Part shown: positions 1 through 5,821 of the stretch, one piece after another
Layout: each line of letters opens with the position of its first letter
How positions within the stretch are numbered: position 1 is the first letter of the stretch
Source: Firmicutes bacterium UBA994
Lineage (GTDB): Bacteria > Bacillota > UBA994
NCBI GenBank assembly: GCA_002292025.1
Contig: DBBC01000027.1
Coordinates: 1-5,821 of the forward strand
Direction of reading: 5' to 3'
DNA: 5,821 nucleotides
Notes under the pieces: model-generated
What the model was told of the DNA's origin: nothing
Seen by the model: the letters and a program-made list of their open reading frames with translations, nothing else
Database searches by the model: none
Translations under genes and position numbers: made by a program

Positions 1-2
1 GA

Positions 3-23
3 CGGAGCCTTTTGCTTCAGCAA
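3..23 (+). repeat. Left arm of a 21-bp perfect terminal inverted repeat
   Basis: These 21 bases are the exact reverse complement of 5801-5821. The match ends at base 24, and the flanking sequences further in do not align. The arm contains a smaller near-palindrome, TTTTGC-TTCA-GCAAAA (10-25), that could form a short hairpin by itself. Only two bases lie outside the arm, so a longer repeat or a target-site duplication cannot be judged. It could be a dispersed genomic repeat, an end of a mobile unit, or an artefact of contig ends. No transposase is present in the window. Confidence 0.85.
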
Positions 24-115
24 AAAATATTATGCGCAAGACAAATGTCAGAAGGATTTGGAGAATACAAATAGAATATTTCTTTAAGCACCGCAGATAG
101 TGTGCTAATCATTGC
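24..115 (+). promoter_or_regulatory. 5' leader of the operon; promoter not clearly resolved
   Basis: This AT-rich stretch precedes the first gene and should carry the operon promoter if it is not further upstream. The best -10-like hexamers are TAGAAT at 72-77 and TATTAT at 28-33. Neither has a good TTGACA-like partner at 16-18 bases: the sequence before 72 is poor, and before 28 it falls in the inverted repeat. A small palindrome, GACA-AA-TGTC (40-49), and a 5-bp stem (87-91 with 102-106) are present, but both are short enough to be chance. No riboswitch or T-box fold is recognised. Confidence 0.25.
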
Positions 116-123
116 AGGAGGAG
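116..123 (+). promoter_or_regulatory. Strong ribosome binding site that decides the start of the first gene
   Basis: AGGAGGAG is a near-ideal Shine-Dalgarno sequence. It lies downstream of the first in-frame TTG (112) and 5 to 8 bases (from the end of AGGAGG) before the adjacent TTG codons at 127 and 130. It therefore rules against the longer start at 112, which has no purine-rich site upstream, and favours 130 or 127. Confidence 0.8.
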
Positions 124-129
124 ATTTTG

Positions 130-1629
130 TTGTTCAAAAGAGTTGCTATCGTTTTCACTATCGCTATGCTGCTTTTAGGCGGCTTAGGCGGCATCACACT
201 CACTTCCGCCCAGCAACCGGCTATTCGCGTGTTGTTCAACGGCCAGTACCTTAATCTCGATGTGCCCCCGGTTATCCAAGGCGGCCGCACATTAGTGCCG
301 TTCCGCGCCATCTTTGAAGCGTTAGGCGCAACGGTCGGCTGGAATGACGCCACCCGCACCGCCACCGGCACCCGCGGCACGACTACCGTGGCGCTGACAA
401 TCGGCAACAACAACGCAACCGTCAACGGCGTCGCCACACGCCTTGACGTAGCACCGATTGTGCAAGGTGGACGTACGCTAGTGCCGTTGCGCTTCGTGTC
501 AGAGAACTTAGGCGCAACTGTGCAGTGGGTTCCCCGTCACAACATCGTCGTTGTGCGCGGACCTGCCCCCGCCGCTAGGTTTAAGATCGGCGTTATGACC
601 GGTACCGCCGTACAGAACGAAGAGGAACTTCGCGCCGCGGAAAACATGGTGCGCAAGTACGGCCGCGACAGAATTGTTCTTACTACCTATCCGGCCCGTT
701 TCACGGTAGAGCAAGAGACTACCATCTCTAACCTCAGGGCTCTGGCCGCAGACCGCGACGTCCGCGCTATCGTTATCGTGCAAGCAGTCGTCGGCACGGC
801 GGCAGGTATCGAAGAAGTGCGCAGGATGCGTCCCGACATGCTGATTATCGCCGGTACTCCCGGTGAGGACATGGACCTGATGGCACGCCGCGCCGACGTC
901 ATCCTGCAAACCAATGACATCGCCCGCGGACGCTGCATCGTGGAACAAGCCCACCGTATGGGAGCTAGGACCTTCGTGCACTATTCTTTCGCACGCCATA
1001 TGGCTAACGCCATGTTATTCCAGCGGCGTCAGCTCATGGAGCAGACGGCCAATCGACTGGGCATGCGCTTCGTATTTGCCGACGCTCCGGACCCCACGGG
1101 TGAGGGCGGGGTTACAGGCACACAGCAGTTCATTATGGAAGACATTCCGCGCCGTGTAGCTCAGTTTGGCAAAGACACCGCCATTTTTGGCACTAACTGC
1201 GGTATGATGGAGCCCATGATTCGGCAAGTAATCGCTACCGGCGCCATCTTCCCGGTGCAGTGCTGCCCGTCGCCTTACCATGCTCTGCCTGGCGCACTGG
1301 GCATCTCGATTCCGGCTGACCGCCAAGGCGACCTCGCTTTCGTCATGTCCGCAATTGCCAGAGAGCTCCGCAGGTTGGGTGCTGAGAAGCGCGTTTCCAC
1401 TTGGCCGGTACCAGTCAATATGCTCTACGTTGAGGCCGGTGTTGAATATGCCATGGCTGTGCTCAACAACCAGACCATGGGTCGCGTAGACTTGGTTACA
1501 CTCGAGGGCATCTTGATGGCCCGCGCCGGCGGACCGGTGAGCCTCACTCACTTGACGACCGCTCGTGGTAATTACTTCCATTACTTCTTATTCCTCTCTG
1601 ACTACGTCGATTTTTCGGCCATCCCATAA
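130..1629 (+). CDS. Exported DUF3798-family solute-binding protein with N-terminal copper-amine-oxidase-type stalk domain
   Basis: This is probably the extracytoplasmic ligand receptor of the importer encoded downstream. From TTG 130 the product is 499 residues. Residues 1-27 form a signal peptide (basic FKR, a hydrophobic core, TSA then QQ as the likely cleavage site) with no lipobox cysteine. Residues about 31-143 match the copper amine oxidase N-terminal (stalk) domain, with two related halves, each containing QGGRTLVP and GATV-W. This domain is not a copper enzyme. Residues about 151-499 match DUF3798, a type 1 periplasmic-binding-protein-like family: KIGVMTGT opens the domain, followed by TYPARFTVEQETTIS, a conserved FVHYSFARHM segment, DAPDPTGEGGV and QCCPSPYHALPGALGI. 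Four cysteines fall near residues 269, 357, 378 and 379. TTG 127 is an equally possible start; TTG 112 is unlikely because the ribosome binding site lies after it. Ligand specificity is unknown. The family call is by remembered motif, not by search. Confidence 0.9.
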   Translation: MFKRVAIVFTIAMLLLGGLGGITLTSAQQPAIRVLFNGQYLNLDVPPVIQGGRTLVPFRAIFEALGATVGWNDATRTATGTRGTTTVALTIGNNNATVNGVATRLDVAPIVQGGRTLVPLRFVSENLGATVQWVPRHNIVVVRGPAPAARFKIGVMTGTAVQNEEELRAAENMVRKYGRDRIVLTTYPARFTVEQETTISNLRALAADRDVRAIVIVQAVVGTAAGIEEVRRMRPDMLIIAGTPGEDMDLMARRADVILQTNDIARGRCIVEQAHRMGARTFVHYSFARHMANAMLFQRRQLMEQTANRLGMRFVFADAPDPTGEGGVTGTQQFIMEDIPRRVAQFGKDTAIFGTNCGMMEPMIRQVIATGAIFPVQCCPSPYHALPGALGISIPADRQGDLAFVMSAIARELRRLGAEKRVSTWPVPVNMLYVEAGVEYAMAVLNNQTMGRVDLVTLEGILMARAGGPVSLTHLTTARGNYFHYFLFLSDYVDFSAIP

Positions 1630-1650
1630 ACGCTGACCACCAGATAATCG

Positions 1651-1664
1651 ACACTAGACACTAG
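1651..1664 (+). repeat. Two tandem copies of a 7-bp unit (ACACTAG)
   Basis: ACACTAG occurs twice without a gap just before the intercistronic stem-loop. Two short copies may be chance or a small slippage duplication; no function is implied. Confidence 0.5.
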
Positions 1665-1668
1665 CGCG

Positions 1669-1701
1669 AAGGTGCGGGGTCGCGACAACACCCTGCACCT
1701 T
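1669..1701 (+). terminator. Intercistronic stem-loop: leaky terminator or mRNA-stabilising hairpin
   Basis: Arms 1669-1680 and 1690-1701 pair over 12 bp with one G-U wobble (1676 with 1694) around a 9-base loop. The stem is GC-rich, but only ACTCTT follows rather than a clean run of T, so full termination is doubtful. It lies between the binding-protein gene and the ATPase gene, with the ATPase ribosome binding site starting about 10 bases after it. In many ABC importer operons a hairpin here reduces read-through or protects the upstream message so that binding protein is made in excess. That role is inferred here. Confidence 0.55.
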
Positions 1702-1711
1702 TACTCTTAAT

Positions 1712-1720
1712 GGGAGAGGA
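1712..1720 (+). promoter_or_regulatory. Ribosome binding site that selects ATG 1728 over ATG 1710
   Basis: GGGAGAGGA ends seven bases before ATG 1728. The upstream in-frame ATG at 1710 is preceded only by the stem-loop tail and a pyrimidine-rich stretch, with no Shine-Dalgarno sequence. The shorter start is preferred. Confidence 0.65.
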
Positions 1721-1727
1721 TGCAGAA

Positions 1728-3326
1728 ATGGGCAGTTCTGACTTTGTACTAGAGCTCAACAACATTAGCAAGCAATACGCCGGGAATCGCGTTCTCAAAA
1801 ATGTCACCGTCAAAGTTAGACCGGGTGAAATTCACGCCGTGCTGGGCGAGAATGGGGCCGGCAAGTCTACGCTTATGAATATTCTCTTTGGCATGTCGGT
1901 CATTCACTCTACCGGGGGGTTTGAAGGCGAGATAGTGATGGACGGGCAACAGATCAGCATTACTAACCCTTTTGATGCCATGAACCTAGGTATAGGCATG
2001 GTACACCAAGAGTTTATGCTGATACCAGGCTTCACTCTTACCGAAAACATCAAGATCAATCGTGAGCATACGCGCCATAACCTGATCAGCCGTGTCGGCG
2101 GGCCCTCCCTCAAGAGCCTCGATATGGTCAAAATGAACAAGGAGGCGCGCAAAGCCCTAGACACCGTCGGATTAAACATTGACGAGTGGGTCAAGGTCGC
2201 CGGCTTGCCGGTTGGTTATATGCAGTTTGTAGAAATCGCGCGTGAAATCGACAAGACAAATATTAAGGTGCTCGTCTTTGACGAACCAACGGCTGTGTTA
2301 ACTGAGAGCGAGGCGGCTAAGCTCTTGGAAGTGATGCGTGCCATTGCTACCTCGGGCATTGCTATTCTGTTTATTACACACCGGCTGGACGAAGTCATGA
2401 CCGCAGCAGACCAAATTACCATCCTGCGGGACGGCGAATTAATCCGCACACTGCAACCTAAAGACACGAATACTTTCCATCTGGCAGAACTAATGGTTGG
2501 CAGAGAAGTTCACGTCGTAGACAAAGGTAACCGCAAACAAGAGAACCAAAATATGGCGCTGTCCATTCGCGGCCTTAGGGTGCTCATGTCGGGCGAGGAA
2601 GTACGCCATGTAGACCTAGACGTGCGCGAGGGTGAAATCCTAGGCATCGGCGGACTAGGCGGTCAGGGGAAAATAGGCATTGCTAACGGCCTAATGGGGC
2701 TGCGCCCCGCTCGCGGCGAGGTGACAATCCGCGGGAAAACGCTACCCCTCAACGATACAAAAGCCGCCTATGCGGCAGGCCTCGCCTTTGTGTCAGAGGA
2801 CCGTCGCGGCGTTGGCTTGTTGCTAGATTCTTCGATCGAGACGAATATCGCCTTTACAGCCATACAAATGCGCGAGCGCTTCCTGTGGAAGCTTGGGCCC
2901 TTCAGCCAAATAAGCGCAAGTCAAGTTCGCGGGCATGCTCTGCAAATGATAAAGACCTTGGATATCCGCTGCCTAGGGCCAACCCAACTTACGCGCCGCC
3001 TAAGCGGCGGTAACCAGCAGAAGGTGTGCGTGGCAAGGGCACTGGCTCTTAACCCGACTATATTACTCGTTTCTGAACCAACACGCGGCATTGATGTGGG
3101 GGCAAAGAAGCTAGTTATGGAAACACTGGTAAAACTTAACATCGAACTTGGCATGACTATTATTATGACTTCCAGCGAACTGGCAGAGCTGCGCTCTATT
3201 TGCGACAGAATCGCCATCGTATGCCATGGAAAAATCGAAGGCATCCTAGCGCCCACTGATAGCGACGTGGACTTCGGCTTGATGATGGCCGGGGATTACC
3301 ATAAATATCGCGGTAAGGAGGCTTGA
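1728..3326 (+). CDS. Double-domain sugar/nucleoside-type ABC importer ATPase
   Basis: This cytoplasmic ATPase powers import through the two permeases encoded next. From ATG 1728 it is 532 residues, close to the usual 500-odd of the RbsA/MglA/YufO-type family with two fused nucleotide-binding domains. Domain 1 has Walker A GENGAGKST (40-48), Q-loop Gln near 94, Walker B VLVFDEPT with Asp185-Glu186, and switch histidine near 218 in FITHRLDEV. Its signature is the altered LPVGYMQ (160-166). Domain 2 has a weak Walker A, GGLGGQGKI (about 308-316), an intact signature LSGGNQQ (425-431), and Walker B VSEPTRGID in which Ser449 replaces the usual Asp. The switch position reads TSSEL, as is common in second domains of this family. 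The predicted pair therefore has one consensus and one degenerate ATP site. The gene ends three bases before permease 1. Family assignment is firm; the substrate is not identifiable. Confidence 0.95.
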   Translation: MGSSDFVLELNNISKQYAGNRVLKNVTVKVRPGEIHAVLGENGAGKSTLMNILFGMSVIHSTGGFEGEIVMDGQQISITNPFDAMNLGIGMVHQEFMLIPGFTLTENIKINREHTRHNLISRVGGPSLKSLDMVKMNKEARKALDTVGLNIDEWVKVAGLPVGYMQFVEIAREIDKTNIKVLVFDEPTAVLTESEAAKLLEVMRAIATSGIAILFITHRLDEVMTAADQITILRDGELIRTLQPKDTNTFHLAELMVGREVHVVDKGNRKQENQNMALSIRGLRVLMSGEEVRHVDLDVREGEILGIGGLGGQGKIGIANGLMGLRPARGEVTIRGKTLPLNDTKAAYAAGLAFVSEDRRGVGLLLDSSIETNIAFTAIQMRERFLWKLGPFSQISASQVRGHALQMIKTLDIRCLGPTQLTRRLSGGNQQKVCVARALALNPTILLVSEPTRGIDVGAKKLVMETLVKLNIELGMTIIMTSSELAELRSICDRIAIVCHGKIEGILAPTDSDVDFGLMMAGDYHKYRGKEA

Positions 3327-3329
3327 TCC

Positions 3330-4373
3330 ATGGAGAAAATTAGAAACCTAATCAAAGAAGTCGGCCTACCGCGTGTAATTATCATCGCCTTCCTCATGTT
3401 GCTAGTATTTTTGGCAGCCGGTTACAGAATCCCGCTAGTGCCATTACTCAGTGCTGTAATGATCCGAACTCTGATCAATGGTCTCTTTGTATTGGCCATG
3501 CTCCCCGCCATTGTCAGCGGCATCGGTCCTAATTTTGGCTTGCCGCTTGGCATATTGTCAGGGCTAATTGGTCTGCTCTTGGCCGTAGAATGGAACTTAA
3601 CCGGTTTCACCGCTATCTTCGTAGCCATGCTAGCCAGCACGCCCCTCGCCATCCTTGTCGGAGCGGCGTATGGCTGGCTACTGAACAAGGTAAAAGGGTC
3701 AGAGATGATGGTAGCCACATACGTGGGCTTCTCTTTTGTCTCATTGATGAACATAGGCTGGACGCTGCTGCCCTATCGTAGCCCTGTCCTACGCTGGCCG
3801 ATTGGGCGTGGCTTGCGTGTTACGATTACTGTGGCCGACTTTTTCGAGAAGACTTTGGATAGCTTCTGGGACTTTTCCATAGGGGAGTTTGTTATCCCCA
3901 CCGGCCTCATCTTGGCCTTTCTCATCCCCTGCGGCATCATCTGGCTGTTTTTGCGTAGCAAAACTGGTCTTGCTATGAAGGCGGTAGGCGATAGCCGCCA
4001 GTTTGCCGAGGCAAGTGGCCTGAATGTCGACAGGTACCGTGTCCTAGGAGCCGTACTGTCCACGGTGATTGGTGCGATCGGCATCGTGATATTTTCGCAA
4101 AGCTTTGGCTTTATCCAGCTGTACGAAGCTCCCATGTTTATGGGGTTTGCTGCAGTGGCAGCTATTCTTATCGGCGGCGCTAGCGTGCGCAGGGCTAATA
4201 TCACCAATGTGATTGTGGGGGCACTGTTAATGCAGGCCCTGCTTGTCATCGCACTGCCTGTTGCGGGTAAGATCATCGTCGGCGGTATGGGGGGCGTGGC
4301 AGAAATTACTCGCATTATTGTTTCAAACGGCATCATTCTCTATGCGTTAGCCCAAGTGGGCGGAGGTGACTAG
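3330..4373 (+). CDS. ABC importer permease 1, RbsC-like (BPD_transp_2) family
   Basis: This is an inner-membrane channel subunit of 347 residues, a normal length for the family. Hydrophobic segments lie at about 15-32, 48-64, 70-86, 94-118, 125-147, 187-208, 238-256, 270-286, 293-312 and 325-342, so roughly eight to ten membrane spans. The family cytoplasmic loop that contacts the ATPase is visible at about 209-236 (SKTGLAMKAVGD, then ASGLNVDRYR), followed by AAILIGGASVRRA (277-289). A short LNKVKGSEMM segment (118-127) has a counterpart in the second permease. The start is well supported: AAGGAGG at 3315-3321 lies eight bases before ATG 3330, and that site sits inside the end of the ATPase gene, so translation of the two is probably coupled. 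It likely pairs with permease 2 as a heterodimer. Confidence 0.93.
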   Translation: MEKIRNLIKEVGLPRVIIIAFLMLLVFLAAGYRIPLVPLLSAVMIRTLINGLFVLAMLPAIVSGIGPNFGLPLGILSGLIGLLLAVEWNLTGFTAIFVAMLASTPLAILVGAAYGWLLNKVKGSEMMVATYVGFSFVSLMNIGWTLLPYRSPVLRWPIGRGLRVTITVADFFEKTLDSFWDFSIGEFVIPTGLILAFLIPCGIIWLFLRSKTGLAMKAVGDSRQFAEASGLNVDRYRVLGAVLSTVIGAIGIVIFSQSFGFIQLYEAPMFMGFAAVAAILIGGASVRRANITNVIVGALLMQALLVIALPVAGKIIVGGMGGVAEITRIIVSNGIILYALAQVGGGD

Positions 4374-5672
4374 ATGTCAACACAGCCAGTAACTACACCT
4401 GCTGCTAAGCCTACTCCTCAACTAGGGTTGCAAGGCACACTCAAACAGTTCCTGTCCGATAATATGGTTACGGCGCTATTCTTGGTCATCTGCGGCCTCG
4501 GGCTATGGGTGGCTGGGTTGCCCATCTCTTTTGTGATCAGTGACTTGATCCACCGCATCTCCCGCAACGGCGTGTTAATCTTGGCCCTGCTAATCCCTGT
4601 TATGGCCGGCATGGGTCTCAACTTCGCCATCACACTTGGCGCTATGGCCGGACAGCTAGCCATCCTACTAGTTGTACATTGGGGTATCGGTGGCGCGGCA
4701 GGCATCGCGCTGGCGGCACTGTTAGCCGTACCCATGGCGGTACTGTTTGGCGTCTTGGTGGGCAAACTCCTGAACAAGACGCGGGGGCAAGAGATGATCA
4801 CCAGCATGATTGCTGGCATGTTCGCCAGCGGTCTGTATATGCTCTTGCTGATGGTCGTAGTCGGCACACTCATTCCGATTGAGAACCCCGAGATTATGCT
4901 CGGTACCGGCATTGGCATCAAAGACACCGTGGACTTAGCAATTCTCAGTCGTGCTATCGATGGCCTGTGGGCCTTGTCTTTTCCCGTCACAGGCTTGATC
5001 GCATCCGGCTTGATGGCCTTGTATTATAGCAGCAAGCTCTTTATCCGGCAGACCGGAGATGGTCAATCTCGCGGCACCGCCGCCAAACTGGGAATAATCG
5101 CAGCAGTGCTGCTTGCAGCAGTGTCCATAGGCATTATGACTACCGACTCGTTGCTCAACATGGTGACAGTACCGGTGGTGACATTTGCTCTTGTTGCGCT
5201 GTTTGCCTTCTTTAACTTATTTATCATCAACACCAAGCTTGGTCAAGACTTTCGCGCGGTGGGACAAGACCAGCATATAGCAAAAGTCTCGGGTATCAAT
5301 GTGGACCGCACCCGCATCATTGCCATCACCATCTCCACTGTGATTGCGGCCTGGGGACAGCTGTTGATGCTACAGAACCTCGGCAACTTGCGCACCTACG
5401 GCGCGCACGAGGCCGTAGGCATGTTCGCTATCGCAGCACTCTTAATTGGCGGCGCCAGCGTCTCGCGCGCCACGGTGGGGCAAGCGCTAATTGGCATGGT
5501 ATTGTTTCACACCATGTTCTTGGTTTCGCCGCAAGCGGGCAAAGCCCTACTCGGCGACGCGCAACTGGGTGAATTCTTTAGGGCCTTCGTAGCGTATGGG
5601 GTTATCGCCGCCTCGCTTGCCATGCACGCTTGGAAACGCACCATGGCCACTAGGAAGCGTCTGCTAGACTAG
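4374..5672 (+). CDS. ABC importer permease 2, RbsC-like (BPD_transp_2) family, enlarged
   Basis: This is a second channel subunit of 432 residues, about 85 longer than permease 1 and long for the family. The first 30 residues are hydrophilic and rich in Pro, Thr and Gln, probably cytoplasmic. The core shared with permease 1 includes GLNFAITLGAMAGQ (81-94), LLNKTRGQEMITS (132-144), NTKLGQDFRAVGQD (286-299), SGINVDRTRI (306-315) and AALLIGGASVSRA (354-366). Extra sequence lies between about 165 and 285: a polar, possibly external region (168-195), a span near 200-217, a charged loop around 221-238 (RQTGDGQSRGTAAK), and further hydrophobic segments near 239-256 and 262-286. The C-terminus is basic (KRTMATRKR). 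GGAGGT at 4362-4367 lies six bases before ATG 4374, which directly follows the permease 1 stop, so translational coupling is likely. It is the last gene of the operon. Confidence 0.93.
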   Translation: MSTQPVTTPAAKPTPQLGLQGTLKQFLSDNMVTALFLVICGLGLWVAGLPISFVISDLIHRISRNGVLILALLIPVMAGMGLNFAITLGAMAGQLAILLVVHWGIGGAAGIALAALLAVPMAVLFGVLVGKLLNKTRGQEMITSMIAGMFASGLYMLLLMVVVGTLIPIENPEIMLGTGIGIKDTVDLAILSRAIDGLWALSFPVTGLIASGLMALYYSSKLFIRQTGDGQSRGTAAKLGIIAAVLLAAVSIGIMTTDSLLNMVTVPVVTFALVALFAFFNLFIINTKLGQDFRAVGQDQHIAKVSGINVDRTRIIAITISTVIAAWGQLLMLQNLGNLRTYGAHEAVGMFAIAALLIGGASVSRATVGQALIGMVLFHTMFLVSPQAGKALLGDAQLGEFFRAFVAYGVIAASLAMHAWKRTMATRKRLLD

Positions 5673-5736
5673 GGACGCTGGTTGATGGCGGGGCCGCTCG
5701 GGCATTCATTTTGTAGTGTTCCACTTACTAAAAGAC

Positions 5737-5781
5737 AACGAGGTGGCTCTTCCTGCTCGGGGGAAGCCACCTCGTTTGTTT
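5737..5781 (+). terminator. Intrinsic terminator closing the operon
   Basis: Arms 5737-5748 (AACGAGGTGGCT) and 5765-5776 (AGCCACCTCGTT) pair perfectly over 12 bp. After a bulged C at 5749 the stem continues for about four pairs, including a G-U. The stem runs straight into TTTGTTT (5775-5781), a good U-tract. An A-rich stretch at 5730-5738 on the other side gives a possible, weaker U-tract for the minus strand, so it may act in both directions. The 64 bases between the last stop codon and this stem hold nothing I can recognise. Confidence 0.9.
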
Positions 5782-5800
5782 AAAATGCTTAGGAAGGTTC

Positions 5801-5821
5801 TTGCTGAAGCAAAAGGCTCCG
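5801..5821 (-). repeat. Right arm of a 21-bp perfect terminal inverted repeat
   Basis: This is the exact reverse complement of 3-23 and runs to the last base of the window. It lies 19 bases beyond the terminator U-tract, so the whole transcription unit sits between the two arms. Its inner part, TTGC-TGAA-GCAA, is itself a small hairpin. Whether the repeat continues past the window cannot be seen. Confidence 0.85.

Noticed and set aside
28..33. TATTAT as the -10 element of the operon promoter
   Set aside because: The matching -35 position falls at 5-10 (GAGCCT) in the inverted repeat and bears no resemblance to TTGACA.
40..49. GACA-AA-TGTC palindrome as an operator
   Set aside because: Four-base arms are expected by chance in a window this size, and no second copy or regulator gene supports it.
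223..558. Copper amine oxidase enzyme activity suggested by the N-terminal domain name
   Set aside because: Only the small N-terminal stalk domain is present. The catalytic oxidase domain is absent, so no oxidase function is claimed.
1015..1581. Minus-strand open frame of 188 codons opposite the receptor gene
   Set aside because: It lies wholly inside a well-supported gene, has no recognisable domain or ribosome binding site, and reads like an antisense shadow (rich in His, Ala, Ser and Arg).
3773..4336. Minus-strand open frame of 187 codons opposite permease 1
   Set aside because: It is the complement of a membrane-protein gene. The residue bias (many Pro, Met, Ile, Thr) is what antisense of hydrophobic codons gives, and no family is recognised.
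4418..4990. Minus-strand open frame of 190 codons opposite permease 2
   Set aside because: It has the same antisense bias, no supporting signals, and is fully covered by the permease gene.
5689..5703. Small GC-rich hairpin after the last stop codon
   Set aside because: Only about three strong pairs form, and the real terminator at 5737-5781 is far better.
1..5821. CRISPR array, tRNA, rRNA, transposase or integrase
   Set aside because: No spaced direct repeats, no cloverleaf-like or rRNA-like sequence, and no recombinase-type protein was found on either strand.

Overview
The window holds one complete four-gene, plus-strand operon for an ABC importer, with a little non-coding DNA on either side and no other convincing gene. 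The order is solute-binding protein (130-1629), double-domain ATPase (1728-3326), permease 1 (3330-4373) and permease 2 (4374-5672). The source is most likely a member of the Bacillota (Firmicutes), probably a clostridia-like lineage. The reasons are the strong AGGAGG-type ribosome binding sites, a TTG start, a secreted protein with a copper-amine-oxidase-type 'stalk' domain, and the DUF3798 family itself. Base composition is fairly even. No rRNA, tRNA or taxonomic marker is present, so the assignment goes no deeper.

Region by region: 1-115 is non-coding leader with no clear promoter. 130-1629 encodes an exported protein made of a stalk domain fused to a DUF3798 domain. 1630-1727 is a short gap holding a 2 x 7 bp tandem repeat and a 12-bp stem-loop just before the ATPase ribosome binding site. 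1728-5672 is a tightly packed block in which the ATPase and permease 1 are 3 bases apart and the two permeases abut. 5673-5736 is featureless, and 5737-5781 is a strong intrinsic terminator that closes the operon. A 21-bp sequence at 3-23 recurs as its exact reverse complement at 5801-5821, so the operon is bracketed by perfect inverted repeats at the window edges.

Inferred joint function: the DUF3798 protein captures a small molecule outside the membrane and delivers it to a heteromeric channel of two related but unequal permeases. The ATPase polypeptide drives import. The layout (one binding protein, one fused double ATPase, two different permeases) resembles the BMP-type nucleoside importers of Gram-positive bacteria more than the single-permease ribose system, but nothing in the sequence fixes the substrate. 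The main points of interest are the uncharacterised binding protein with its stalk fusion and no lipid anchor, the asymmetric ATP sites, the stem-loop separating the binding-protein gene from the rest, and the terminal inverted repeats.
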